From Arthrobacter nitroguajacolicus_D (GTDB lineage: Bacteria; Actinomycetota; Actinomycetes; Actinomycetales; Micrococcaceae), in NCBI RefSeq assembly GCF_031455195.1, contig NZ_JAVDSH010000012.1, positions 1-64,000 on the forward strand: a stretch of 64,000 bases of DNA. Reading direction: 5' to 3'. The notes under the pieces were generated by a model, which saw only the letters and a list, made by a program, of their open reading frames with translations, did no database searches and was not told the origin of the DNA. Position numbers and translations under genes: made by a program. Below, in pieces: positions 48,801 to 55,509 of this stretch. Numbering within the stretch: the stretch's first letter is position 1; every line of letters begins with the position of its first letter.

Positions 48801-49283
48801 GGTCAGGACGATCACCACTGCGCTGACCCAGTCGGCGAACAGGATACGGGCACCGATCAGCAACGGCACCGTTGCACAGTTCACCAAGGCGGGCAAGTAT
48901 TGCGTGTAGTAGTCATCCAGCGCGTCCAAGCCGCGCGTCGTGAGGATCGCCAGGCCGCCGTCGTTCATACCCCCTACCGGTGAAGCAGCACCGTCAGCAA
49001 GTGACCGCCGCAGCAGCCCGGCGCGCAACTCCTCCTTGACGCCCAGGGCGGCCCGGCGGGAGGCAATCCCCTGGCCCCACACAGTCAGCGACCGCAGGAC
49101 AGCTCCCACAGCACCCCAGACCAGTCCGCTGTTCCAATCCCCCGACCCGGCGGCCAGCCCTGCCAGCATCACCGCCACCGCCTGCGCCATCAGCACCAGG
49201 GACAATGCCTTGAGGGCGGACAGCAGGCCGATCGTATAGAGGGCGGAGCGGGTAGCCGGGCCGGAAGGGAACACGGGTTTCAT
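45879..49283 (-). CDS. cydDC: Fused CydDC thiol-reductant ABC exporter
   Basis: A 1134-residue fusion of two ABC half-transporters that exports cysteine/glutathione-type reductants needed to assemble cytochrome bd. Order: membrane domain 1 (residues ~10-300), ATPase 1 (Walker A GDSGTGKST near 363, signature LSPGELRRVALARG), membrane domain 2 (~590-870), ATPase 2 (Walker A GPSGAGKST near 943, signature LSGGERQRLAMARTLL). CydD and CydC are separate genes in E. coli and mycobacteria but fused in several actinobacteria. It starts 6 bases after cydB, so cydA-cydB-cydDC is one operon. Confidence 0.93.
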   Translation of the reverse strand: MKPVFPSGPATRSALYTIGLLSALKALSLVLMAQAVAVMLAGLAAGSGDWNSGLVWGAVGAVLRSLTVWGQGIASRRAALGVKEELRAGLLRRSLADGAASPVGGMNDGGLAILTTRGLDALDDYYTQYLPALVNCATVPLLIGARILFADWVSAVVIVLTVPLVPLFMVLIGRHTEDSVRDAQTTLRKLSGHILELAKGLPVLVGLGRASEQRAALEDISEQYRSRTMGTLRTAFLSALALELIATISVAVVAVFIGVRLVAGDMALEAGLLALILAPDCYLPLRELGTAHHASDDGRAALETTKAVLGAPTHQQLQSSPGTPGQADTVVTDLSVTYNGRSAAAVGPLSFTAKQGNITALDGDSGTGKSTVLAVLAGLIGPGTGTAVTGHVRGAGQGTVAWVPQHPVMAAETVQQEIELYLDGYDGNTAEAAARVLKKTSADHLAAKHPAELSPGELRRVALARGLARVEAGASLLLLDEPTAHLDHYSASVVRNAMESLRGSVTVILVAHDAATRALADHLVPLGRKHPYPAPPIREDAVRPAGRHTEATPANNSAGQDGLVPAAHRSGSLQRLLGVLKPVRWKFAAAGVVAVLAALFAVALSGLSGWLIIRASEQPPILYLLGAIVGVRFFGIGRAVLRYCERLLTHDAVFAAMTRLRGALWATLSRRALSLRRLLQGGNVLGSIVDDVDTLRDLLPRVALPPATAAGVSGAAIIATTLVMPAAVPAVVLASVIGLAIAPLLAVLADRNAAKSEQQVRSVVLKGVAAALDARADLAANGVGEPVLQDLRSKDRAATVSAQRSAWAEGLGQAVIVLACSLAALWAGVLSAPSVANGSAAPELVAVIVLMLLALVEPFGGIVSAVRQAPALAAVLGRVAASGALDAANASEDPDGGLRPLPDCAGKAGLELRGAAAAWPGGPNVFAGLTAEAVPGRWLSVTGPSGAGKSTLLSVLLGFLPLMQGTAKLTGTAAWCPQEAHLFDSTIRGNLLLSRPASAKPTEADMHKALADVGLDVLVESLPGGLDARIGPGGSFLSGGERQRLAMARTLLTGASVLLLDEPTAHLDAGSAREMMAILRKGLKDVTVVLVTHNPEDIDPADARLELGAAGTAAPTGAAPGVGAAELVGRATPQ

Positions 49284-49289
49284 CGGCGT

Positions 49290-50387
49290 TCAGGCTCCTG
49301 GGCGCGTTGGCTTGTCAGACTGGTTACCGGCTGCTCCCGGTTCCCTAGAAACCAGGACCTTCGCGGCGATCGCCGGCAGGAACCCATGCGCTTCGGGGAT
49401 GTGCGCTGCACTGACCCGCCGCCGGAATACCCAGTACGTCCAGGATTGGTAGGCAATCACCAGCGGCAGCCCGACGGCGGCAACAATGCTCATCAGGCCC
49501 AGTGTGTAGTCCGAGGACGAAGCGTTGGAGATGGTCAGGTTGAAGGCCGGATCGATCGTGGAAGGAATGACCACCGGGAACGCCGCACCAAAGATCGAAG
49601 CTGTGGCGCAGACAATGAAAGCGCCGAGGGCACTAAATGCGCGGCCTTCAGATCCGGCCCGCGCCAGCTGCCAAGCCAGGACTACGGCAACCACCGCAGC
49701 TGCCACCAGGGCCCAGGTCCACGGCTTCCCGCTCAGGAACTGCACCGCCAGCATCCAGCCGAACATCGGCAGCACCGCCACCGGGACCAGCCGCACAAAC
49801 CAGCGGCGCGCCCGGTGCCGCACATCGCCGTCGGTCTTCAGCGCCAGGAAGGCCAGGGCGTGAACCAGGGCGAACGCCACAACACCGAACCCGCCGAGGA
49901 GCGCATACCCGCTGAACCAGGACATGGGGCCACCCACGCGGTCCCCGTTGTCGTTCAACGGCAGGCCCGTTGTTGTCAGCGCCAAGGCGGCGCCGATACC
50001 AAAGGCGGCAACGAAGGAGCCGACGGCGATGGCCCAGTCCCAGCGGTTGCGCCAACGGACGGAGTCAACCTTGCCCCGGTACTCGAAGGCGACCGCACGG
50101 AAGATCAGAGCCGCGAGGACGCACAGCAACGGCAGGTACAACGCCGAGAACAAGGATGCGTACCAGAGGGGGAATGCAGCGAAGGTTGCACCGGCCGCAG
50201 TGAGCAGCCACACCTCATTGCCGTCCCACACCGGACCAATCGTGTTCAACAGAACGCGGCGGTCGATGTTGTTGCGTGCGAACAGCTTCATGAGCATGCC
50301 GACGCCGAGGTCGAAGCCCTCCAGGAAGAGGTAGCCGGTCCACAGAACGGCGATAGCCACGAACCAGATAGTTGGCAACAGTTCCAT
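49290..50387 (-). CDS. cydB: Cytochrome bd ubiquinol/menaquinol oxidase subunit II
   Basis: A 365-residue membrane subunit of the high-affinity, proton-pump-independent terminal oxidase cytochrome bd. The conserved start is MELLPTIWFVAIAVLWTGYL, then FLEGFDLGVGML and GPVWDGNEVWLLTAAGATFAAFP. About eight or nine membrane helices are evident. The ATG at 50387 has AAGGGA about 9 bases upstream and matches the family start; the longer frame to 50495 overlaps cydA. It follows cydA by 19 bases. Confidence 0.96.
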   Translation of the reverse strand: MELLPTIWFVAIAVLWTGYLFLEGFDLGVGMLMKLFARNNIDRRVLLNTIGPVWDGNEVWLLTAAGATFAAFPLWYASLFSALYLPLLCVLAALIFRAVAFEYRGKVDSVRWRNRWDWAIAVGSFVAAFGIGAALALTTTGLPLNDNGDRVGGPMSWFSGYALLGGFGVVAFALVHALAFLALKTDGDVRHRARRWFVRLVPVAVLPMFGWMLAVQFLSGKPWTWALVAAAVVAVVLAWQLARAGSEGRAFSALGAFIVCATASIFGAAFPVVIPSTIDPAFNLTISNASSSDYTLGLMSIVAAVGLPLVIAYQSWTYWVFRRRVSAAHIPEAHGFLPAIAAKVLVSREPGAAGNQSDKPTRPGA

Positions 50388-50406
50388 TGTCAGTTTCCCT
50401 TGGCTT

Positions 50407-51996
50407 CTAGTAGGCGAATGCCAGGACGTCGTCGCCGGACTTGTCCGGGCCGTCGTCGTTCTTGTCGTGCTTGTCTGTCTCCTTGGCGTGGGCAAGTTCA
50501 GGCATCGCCGACGCCACTCCGCCGCGGATGTACTTGACCAGCAGTTTCACTTCAACCACCAGAAGCACGGCGTAGATGGCGGTAAGGACCACCAGCGAGG
50601 TCATGAGTTCACCCGCGCTGACCCCGGGTGAGACAGCTGCCGCGGTAAACATGAAGACCTGGTCAATACCGTTCATGTCAGGATTCGGGGCAACCACGAA
50701 GGGTTGGCGTCCCATCTCGGTGAAGATCCACCCGGCCGCGTTGGCCCCGAAGGGAGCAAGGATCCCGAAGACCGCCAGGCGCATGAGCCACTTGGATTGG
50801 GGCACCACGCCCTTGCGGGTGACCCACAGGGCCAGCAGGGCGGCGAGTGCTGCGATACCACCGAAGCCGATCATCATGCGGAAGCCCCAGTACGTCACTT
50901 CCATCACGGGAACATACTGGATCTCCTGGCCCGCGCGCTCGCCGTAGAGCGGGTTGTCCGGCAGGTGGGTCCCGTACTTTTCCTTGTATTCGCCGAGCAG
51001 GCTGTTGACGCCCTTGACCTCGGTGGTGAAGTCACCCTTGGCCAGGAAGGACAGGATGCCCGGGACTTCGATGACCGCCACAATGTCGTCACAGTTGGAG
51101 GCGCCGAGGTTGCCCACGCTCAATACCGAGAAGCCAGTGCCATCGTGGCAGGCCGCTTCGGCAGCAGCCATCTTCATGGGCTGTTGTTCAAACATCAGCT
51201 TGCCCTGGAGGTCGCCGGTGATGGCAGTTCCCGCGAAGGAAATCATGGCAACCACGGCGCCGACCCTCAGCGATGTCATCCACACGGTGTAGTCGGCCTT
51301 GTCGCGGCCTGGAATCGCAGCCTCGCCTGGGATCAGCTTGCCGTCTGCACCCACCACGTCTATGCCGTCGTGGCGCCTGCGCCACAGGTGGTACCAGGCA
51401 ATTCCCAGCAGGAAGGCGCCAGCAACGGCCAGCGCGCCGAACAGGGTGTGCGGTACTGCAACCAAGGCTGTGTTGTTGGTGAAGACTGCCCATGCGTCTG
51501 TCATGACGGGACGCCCATCCACCATCTCAACACCAACGGGGTGCTGCATCCAGGAGTTGGCCACGATGATGAAGTAGGCGGAAAAGACCGAGCCGATCAC
51601 GGCGATCCACAGGCAGGCCAGATGCACGCCGCGCTTGAGCTGCTTCCAGCCGAAAATCCATAGTCCGAGGAACGTGGACTCCACGAAGAAGGCAAGCAGC
51701 GCCTCAAGGGCCAGCGGAGCGCCGAAGACGTCGCCCACGAACCGGCTGTACTCACTCCAGGCCATCCCGAACTGGAATTCCTGCACGATTCCGGTTGCTA
51801 CGCCCATGATGAAGTTGATGAGGAACAGCTTTCCCCAGAACTTGGTCATGCGCAGGTACTCGGGCTTGCCCGTGCGGTACCAGAGGGTCTGGATGATGGC
51901 CACCACCAGGCCGAGGCCAATGGTGAGGGGCACCATCATGAAGTGGTAGACGGTAGTGATGCCGAATTGCCAGCGTGCGATTTCCAAAGCGTCCAT
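50407..51996 (-). CDS. cydA: Cytochrome bd ubiquinol/menaquinol oxidase subunit I
   Basis: A 529-residue membrane subunit that carries the b558, b595 and d hemes and oxidises quinol while reducing oxygen. The N-terminal ARWQFGITTVYHFMMVP contains heme ligand His18. The middle part has ANSWMQHPVG and GDLQGKLMFEQQPMKMAAAE, and the C-terminal part GRQPFVVAPNP is typical. The ATG at 51996 has AAGGA 6 bases upstream; the frame open to 52110 crosses the promoter region. Three copies of a dyad, probably BlaI-type operators, lie upstream. Confidence 0.96.
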   Translation of the reverse strand: MDALEIARWQFGITTVYHFMMVPLTIGLGLVVAIIQTLWYRTGKPEYLRMTKFWGKLFLINFIMGVATGIVQEFQFGMAWSEYSRFVGDVFGAPLALEALLAFFVESTFLGLWIFGWKQLKRGVHLACLWIAVIGSVFSAYFIIVANSWMQHPVGVEMVDGRPVMTDAWAVFTNNTALVAVPHTLFGALAVAGAFLLGIAWYHLWRRRHDGIDVVGADGKLIPGEAAIPGRDKADYTVWMTSLRVGAVVAMISFAGTAITGDLQGKLMFEQQPMKMAAAEAACHDGTGFSVLSVGNLGASNCDDIVAVIEVPGILSFLAKGDFTTEVKGVNSLLGEYKEKYGTHLPDNPLYGERAGQEIQYVPVMEVTYWGFRMMIGFGGIAALAALLALWVTRKGVVPQSKWLMRLAVFGILAPFGANAAGWIFTEMGRQPFVVAPNPDMNGIDQVFMFTAAAVSPGVSAGELMTSLVVLTAIYAVLLVVEVKLLVKYIRGGVASAMPELAHAKETDKHDKNDDGPDKSGDDVLAFAY

Positions 51997-52037
51997 GGCT
52001 GTCCTTTGTGCGGTGGACCGAAGTGCAGTGACGGTAT

Positions 52038-52054
52038 TTCTACGTTCCGTAGAA
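52038..52054. promoter_or_regulatory. Candidate BlaI-type operator 1 (cydA side)
   Basis: TTCTAC-GTTCC-GTAGAA, 17 bp; the symmetry extends one base further on each side (8-bp arms at 52037-52044 and 52048-52055). The centre is 50 bases upstream of the cydA start. It lies 25 bp centre to centre from operator 2. Confidence 0.75.
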
Positions 52055-52062
52055 AACGTGTC

Positions 52063-52079
52063 TTCTACACAGTGTAGAA
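52063..52079. promoter_or_regulatory. Candidate BlaI-type operator 2
   Basis: TTCTAC-ACAGT-GTAGAA, 17 bp; the arms extend inward to 8 bp each (TTCTACAC / GTGTAGAA). About 75 bases upstream of cydA. It has the same spacing and half-sites as operators 1 and 3. Confidence 0.75.
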
Positions 52080-52161
52080 CAAATGGTGGCAGACCAAACC
52101 CATTCTTCAAGTGGCGTTACGCACGCGCAAGGCCCTCTTCCGGCCCGCGGCGCGCCGATAG

Positions 52162-52178
52162 TTCTACCTGACGTAGAA
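52162..52178. promoter_or_regulatory. Candidate BlaI-type operator 3 (blaI side)
   Basis: TTCTAC-CTGAC-GTAGAA, 17 bp, about 108 bases upstream of the blaI-like ATG. Its right arm runs into TAGAAT (52174-52179), a good -10 box, so binding here would autoregulate the repressor gene. Confidence 0.75.
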
Positions 52179-52277
52179 TGGAGAGTTGAAAAGCGGTAAA
52201 TTAGTGAATGAATGTTGGATCGTCGCACCGGGCAGCAGAAGTGCTGTTGTTGGGATGCGGAAGGTAGGGACGTATTG

Positions 52278-52664
52278 ATGGCAAGTCTTGGGGAACTGGA
52301 ACGGGCAGTCATGGATCTGCTCTGGGCAGGCCAGGAGGCTGCAACTGCCAACACGCTGCGCGATCTGCTCGCGCAGGATTCCGAGGCCGGCGACGGCTCG
52401 GCGGGGCACCAGGGCAAGGATCTGGCCGTAACAACGGTCCTTACCGTGCTCTCCCGCCTGGAAAAGAAGGGCCTCGTGGAGCGTGAGCGCGGCACCCGCC
52501 CGCACCGTTACCAGGCCGTCTCCAGCCGCGCAGACCACACGGCCGAGTTGATGCATGAGGTCCTCGGCTCCGCTCCCGACCGGGAAGCCGTCCTGGCCCG
52601 ATTCATTGGCTCCGTCACCGAAAGCGAAGCCGCAACACTGCGCAAACTGCTCGGCTACAATTAG
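52278..52664 (+). CDS. BlaI/MecI/CopY-family transcriptional repressor
   Basis: A 128-residue winged-helix repressor: LGELERAVMDLLWAG starts helix 1, and TVLTVLSRLEKKGLVERERGTRPHRYQAV is the recognition helix and wing, followed by a C-terminal dimerisation part (ESEAATLRKLLGYN). Family members bind dyads as dimers and are cleaved by a partner BlaR1/MecR1 protease. The ATG at 52278 is chosen from the family start; a GGTAGGGA lies about 8-15 bases upstream. The M56 protease gene follows 5 bases later, and three dyads lie between this gene and cydA. No beta-lactamase gene is nearby, so the regulon is probably respiratory. Confidence 0.93.
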   Translation: MASLGELERAVMDLLWAGQEAATANTLRDLLAQDSEAGDGSAGHQGKDLAVTTVLTVLSRLEKKGLVERERGTRPHRYQAVSSRADHTAELMHEVLGSAPDREAVLARFIGSVTESEAATLRKLLGYN

Positions 52665-52669
52665 CCACT

Positions 52670-53656
52670 ATGTTCTGGACCTCATACCTGCTTGCGGTCC
52701 TGGCATTGATCCTGGCTTGGCCTGTGCCCGTTCTGTTGTCGCGCGCACAGTGGCCGGCCCGCTCCCCCTTCACCGCCATGGTGCTGTGGCAGGCGATCGC
52801 CCTGGCCGGTGGTCTTTCCATGATCGGCGCCATGCTTGTGTACGGCCTGGAACCCGTGGGCGACAATCTCCTCGCCGGCCTCCGGAGCCTCGCAGGAATG
52901 GTCTTCCACAACGAACCCACCACGGCGCTGGGATTCTGGCACCTCTTCGCCCTGTCGGCAGCTGCCCTCCTGACCGCGCACCTGGTCTTCACCCTCCTGC
53001 TGACCTACTACAAGATTGAACGCCAGCGGCGCCGGCACCGCGAACTACTGGCCCTGCTGGCATCACCCTCCGACGACGGACCGGGAACCGTGGTAATCAA
53101 CCATGACTCGCCAGTGGCGTACTGCCTGCCCGGCGGCGCCCGCTCAGTGACCGTGCTCTCCGATGGCCTCATGGCAGCCCTTGAACCCGCCGAACTCAGG
53201 GCCGTCCTCATTCACGAGAATGCACACCTTTCCCAACGCCACGACCTTCTGCTGTGGGCCTTCGCCGCCTGGCGGCAGGCCTTACCGTGGTTTCCCACCA
53301 CCCGGCTCGCCCAGACCGCCGTGAACTCCCTGATCGAGATGCTGGCCGACGACGTCGCCCTCCGAACGGAAAGCAAAGGGACACTCATCAAGGCCATCGC
53401 CATCGTCGCCAGCGGATCATCCCAGCCGACCATCGGAACCCACGCCTTCAACACCGGAGGCGCCGTGGTCGAGGGCAGTTCAGTCAGCGCTACCGGCGGA
53501 GCCGATTCACCGCGTACGACGGCGTCCCGCGTCAGCCGCCTCCTCTCACCGCAGCCTCCGCTCACCAGGGGCCTGCGGATCCTGGTCCTCGCGGCCTCGA
53601 TCCTCCTGCTGGCCGTACCGACAGCACTGCTGATTGTGCCCGGACTGCTGGGGTAA
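52670..53656 (+). CDS. BlaR1/MecR1-like M56 membrane metalloprotease, no sensor domain
   Basis: A 328-residue integral membrane zinc protease of family M56. Three N-terminal helices (to residue ~120), then the catalytic HENAH motif (His182-His186), the rest of the protease domain (NSLIEMLADDVALR supplies the third ligand) and a last helix at the C-terminus (ILVLAASILLLAVPTALLIV). Staphylococcal BlaR1 is about twice as long because it carries an extracellular penicillin-binding sensor; that is absent here. It probably cleaves the adjacent BlaI-like repressor in response to another membrane or redox signal (inference). Confidence 0.9.
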   Translation: MFWTSYLLAVLALILAWPVPVLLSRAQWPARSPFTAMVLWQAIALAGGLSMIGAMLVYGLEPVGDNLLAGLRSLAGMVFHNEPTTALGFWHLFALSAAALLTAHLVFTLLLTYYKIERQRRRHRELLALLASPSDDGPGTVVINHDSPVAYCLPGGARSVTVLSDGLMAALEPAELRAVLIHENAHLSQRHDLLLWAFAAWRQALPWFPTTRLAQTAVNSLIEMLADDVALRTESKGTLIKAIAIVASGSSQPTIGTHAFNTGGAVVEGSSVSATGGADSPRTTASRVSRLLSPQPPLTRGLRILVLAASILLLAVPTALLIVPGLLG

Positions 53657-53682
53657 GTGCCGGGGTTGCCGGCGCGAGGCAG

Positions 53683-54219
53683 CTACTGCGGCAGTGTGAC
53701 CTCGTAGACCATTGAGGCATAGTGCTCCAGCGCCGTCACGCACCGCGCAAGATGGTCGGCGGCTTTCCCTGCTTGAGGGAGACGCAGGACATCGCGGGAC
53801 TTCAACTCACGGAACCAGCGCCGCAGGCGCTCCAGGCTCTGCTCTTCCTCTTCGAGTTCCGCGAACGTGAACTTTTCCCGGGATATTTCCTTGGCGATCT
53901 CCTGCTCGAACTTGCCGCAATCCGCCATGAACTCGGACCACTCCTCCAGCCGGGCCGCTTCGTAGGCACTCCGGAAGGTGTCCGCGCCCTGGTTTCGCGG
54001 TGCGGCGTCCACCAATGTCCAGGAGCCCCCGCCCTTGGCGACAAGCTCCTCGGCCCTGGCCAATCCGTCATCGAAGGCCGGATGGACAGGCAAGACCCAC
54101 GTTCCCGGGGACAACGGAACGGCGCCAATCCTGCGGAGTTCACGCCAAACAGCTACCCGATGCCGGGACGGCTGCGACGGAACCTGGACGAGGATCAGCA
54201 GCCAACGTTCATCAATCAC
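53683..54219 (-). CDS. ChrB N-terminal-domain protein
   Basis: A 178-residue protein matching the N-terminal domain of the chromate-resistance regulator ChrB: WLLILVQVPSQPSRHRVAVWRELRRIGAVPLSPGTWVLP (seen as WLLILVQVPSQPSRHRVAVW and RRIGAVPLSPGTWVLP), and a helical C-terminal part ending in a Leu/Arg-rich segment. The C-terminal ChrB domain is missing; split N-terminal ChrB proteins are known in Arthrobacter. No chrA chromate transporter is present; the divergent neighbour is an MFS exporter. The GTG start lies 7 bases after TACATT (minus-strand 54232-54227), a leaderless arrangement within a shared dyad. Its regulatory ligand is unknown. Confidence 0.85.
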   Translation of the reverse strand: MIDERWLLILVQVPSQPSRHRVAVWRELRRIGAVPLSPGTWVLPVHPAFDDGLARAEELVAKGGGSWTLVDAAPRNQGADTFRSAYEAARLEEWSEFMADCGKFEQEIAKEISREKFTFAELEEEEQSLERLRRWFRELKSRDVLRLPQAGKAADHLARCVTALEHYASMVYEVTLPQ

Positions 54220-54226
54220 AATTCAA

Positions 54227-54246
54227 AATGTAGCAGCTGTTACATT
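54227..54246. promoter_or_regulatory. Divergent promoters embedded in a dyad (ChrB-like / MFS)
   Basis: ATGTA-g-CAGCTG-t-TACAT (54228-54245) is symmetric at 16 of 18 positions. Its right end plus one base is TACATT (54241-54246), 6 bases before the MFS GTG. Its left end, read on the minus strand, is also TACATT, 7 bases before the ChrB-like GTG. One dimeric repressor could therefore cover both -10 boxes at once. Confidence 0.7.
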
Positions 54247-54252
54247 GGAGCC

Positions 54253-55509
54253 GTGAATGTCTCAGAAACGGCCGGCTCCGCGCACCCCGCCGCAGTCCAA
54301 CGCTGGCCCCTGTACGCCGCAGGATTTACCACTGCCTTCGGCGCCCATGCCGTCGCCGCCGGGCTGGGGGCGGAAAGTGCGGGCATTGGGCTCAGCCTTC
54401 TGGGGCTCGGCATCCTGCTGGCCCTGTACGACATCGCCGAGGTGTTCCTCAAACCCGTCTTTGGCGCCCTGAGCGACCGCATCGGCCCCAAGCCAGTCAT
54501 CGTGGGCGGCCTGGTCGCCTTCTCCGCCGCCTCGCTGATCGGCCTCTGGGCAGATCAACCGGCCATGCTTGCCGCAGCCCGCCTGGGCCAAGGGATGGCA
54601 GCGTCGGCATTCTCCCCCGCGTCGTCCGCAGGCGTTGCCCGGCTGGCCGGCGGAAAGACCGGCCACTACTTCGGACGGTACGGCTCGTGGAAGGGACTCG
54701 GATACGCAATCGGACCCCTGCTGGGAGCCTTGGCCATCATGGCCGGCGGCTTCGCTTTGCTGTTCCTTATCCTCTCAGCCCTCGGCCTGGTGGTGGCAGC
54801 GTGGGCTGCCTACGCCGTTCCGTCCTTGGCGCCGCTTCCCCGGCCGCGGTACACCATCGTCGATGTGTGGCGCCAAAGCACGGAGCGCTCTTTCCTGGGG
54901 CCAACGCTGGTCCTCGCCGCTGCAACGGGAGCCTTGGGCACCGCCGTCGGATTCCTCCCGGCGCTGGCGGCCCGCGAAGGCCTCGGTACGGCCGGCAGTG
55001 TTGCCGTGGTGACGGTGCTTGCCGTTGCGTCGTCCCTGATACAGCCACGGATCGGCGGCCTGCGCGACCGCGGCTTGCTTGCCGATAAGCCCGGCATGGT
55101 GGCTGGTTTGGTGGCCATCGCCCTCGGCACGCTCATGGCGGGGCTCCTGCCTGGTGCCGGGTGGACGTACTGCGCTGCCATGCTCATCGGGCTCGGAATT
55201 GGCATAGCTACGCCCCTGGCCTTCGCCCATCTCGCCGACTCGACGCCTCCCGAACGCCTGGGCCGGACCTTGGGGTCGGCAGAACTCGGACGTGAGCTCG
55301 GCGACGCGGGAGGCCCCTTGCTGGTGGGTGGGGTTGCGGTCGCCGCAGGCCTGCCATGGGGACTCGGCGCGTTGGCCCTGGCAGTGGGTGCAGCCGCGTT
55401 TGCAGCCCCGGTAACCCCGTCCGCCAGCCCGGCCAAGAACGACGGCGCATCTAAGAACGGCGGCCCGGCCAAGAACGGCGGCGCATCGGCTCCGCCAGCC
55501 AGCCGCTAA
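54253..55509 (+). CDS. MFS transporter
   Basis: A 418-residue major facilitator protein with about twelve helices. MFS motif A-like DRIGPKPVIVGGL is between helices 2 and 3, and GRYGSWKGLGYAIGPLLGALAIM corresponds to motif C of drug-exporting members. The C-terminal tail is a low-complexity Lys/Asn/Gly/Ala repeat (SPAKNDGASKNGGPAKNGG). The GTG at 54253 is chosen because TACATT lies 6 bases before it; the frame open to 53722 is antisense to the chrB-like gene. It is probably an efflux pump; the substrate is unknown. The stop overlaps the parE stop by four bases. Confidence 0.88.
   Translation: MNVSETAGSAHPAAVQRWPLYAAGFTTAFGAHAVAAGLGAESAGIGLSLLGLGILLALYDIAEVFLKPVFGALSDRIGPKPVIVGGLVAFSAASLIGLWADQPAMLAAARLGQGMAASAFSPASSAGVARLAGGKTGHYFGRYGSWKGLGYAIGPLLGALAIMAGGFALLFLILSALGLVVAAWAAYAVPSLAPLPRPRYTIVDVWRQSTERSFLGPTLVLAAATGALGTAVGFLPALAAREGLGTAGSVAVVTVLAVASSLIQPRIGGLRDRGLLADKPGMVAGLVAIALGTLMAGLLPGAGWTYCAAMLIGLGIGIATPLAFAHLADSTPPERLGRTLGSAELGRELGDAGGPLLVGGVAVAAGLPWGLGALALAVGAAAFAAPVTPSASPAKNDGASKNGGPAKNGGASAPPASR

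Larger units (their letters stand above)
51997..52277. other. 281-base divergent control region cydA / blaI-like gene
   Basis: Contains three perfect TTCTAC-N5-GTAGAA dyads (listed separately) and both promoters; a TAGAAT box (52174-52179) inside the third dyad is the likely -10 of the blaI-like gene. No further gene is seen. Confidence 0.75.

Noticed and set aside
52278..53656. Beta-lactam resistance locus
   Set aside because: BlaI- and BlaR1-like genes are present, but there is no beta-lactamase or penicillin-binding-protein gene and the protease has no sensor domain.
53722..54252. N-terminal extension of the MFS gene back to 53722
   Set aside because: It is antisense to the ChrB-like gene, and the first hydrophobic helix and a leaderless promoter place the start at 54253.
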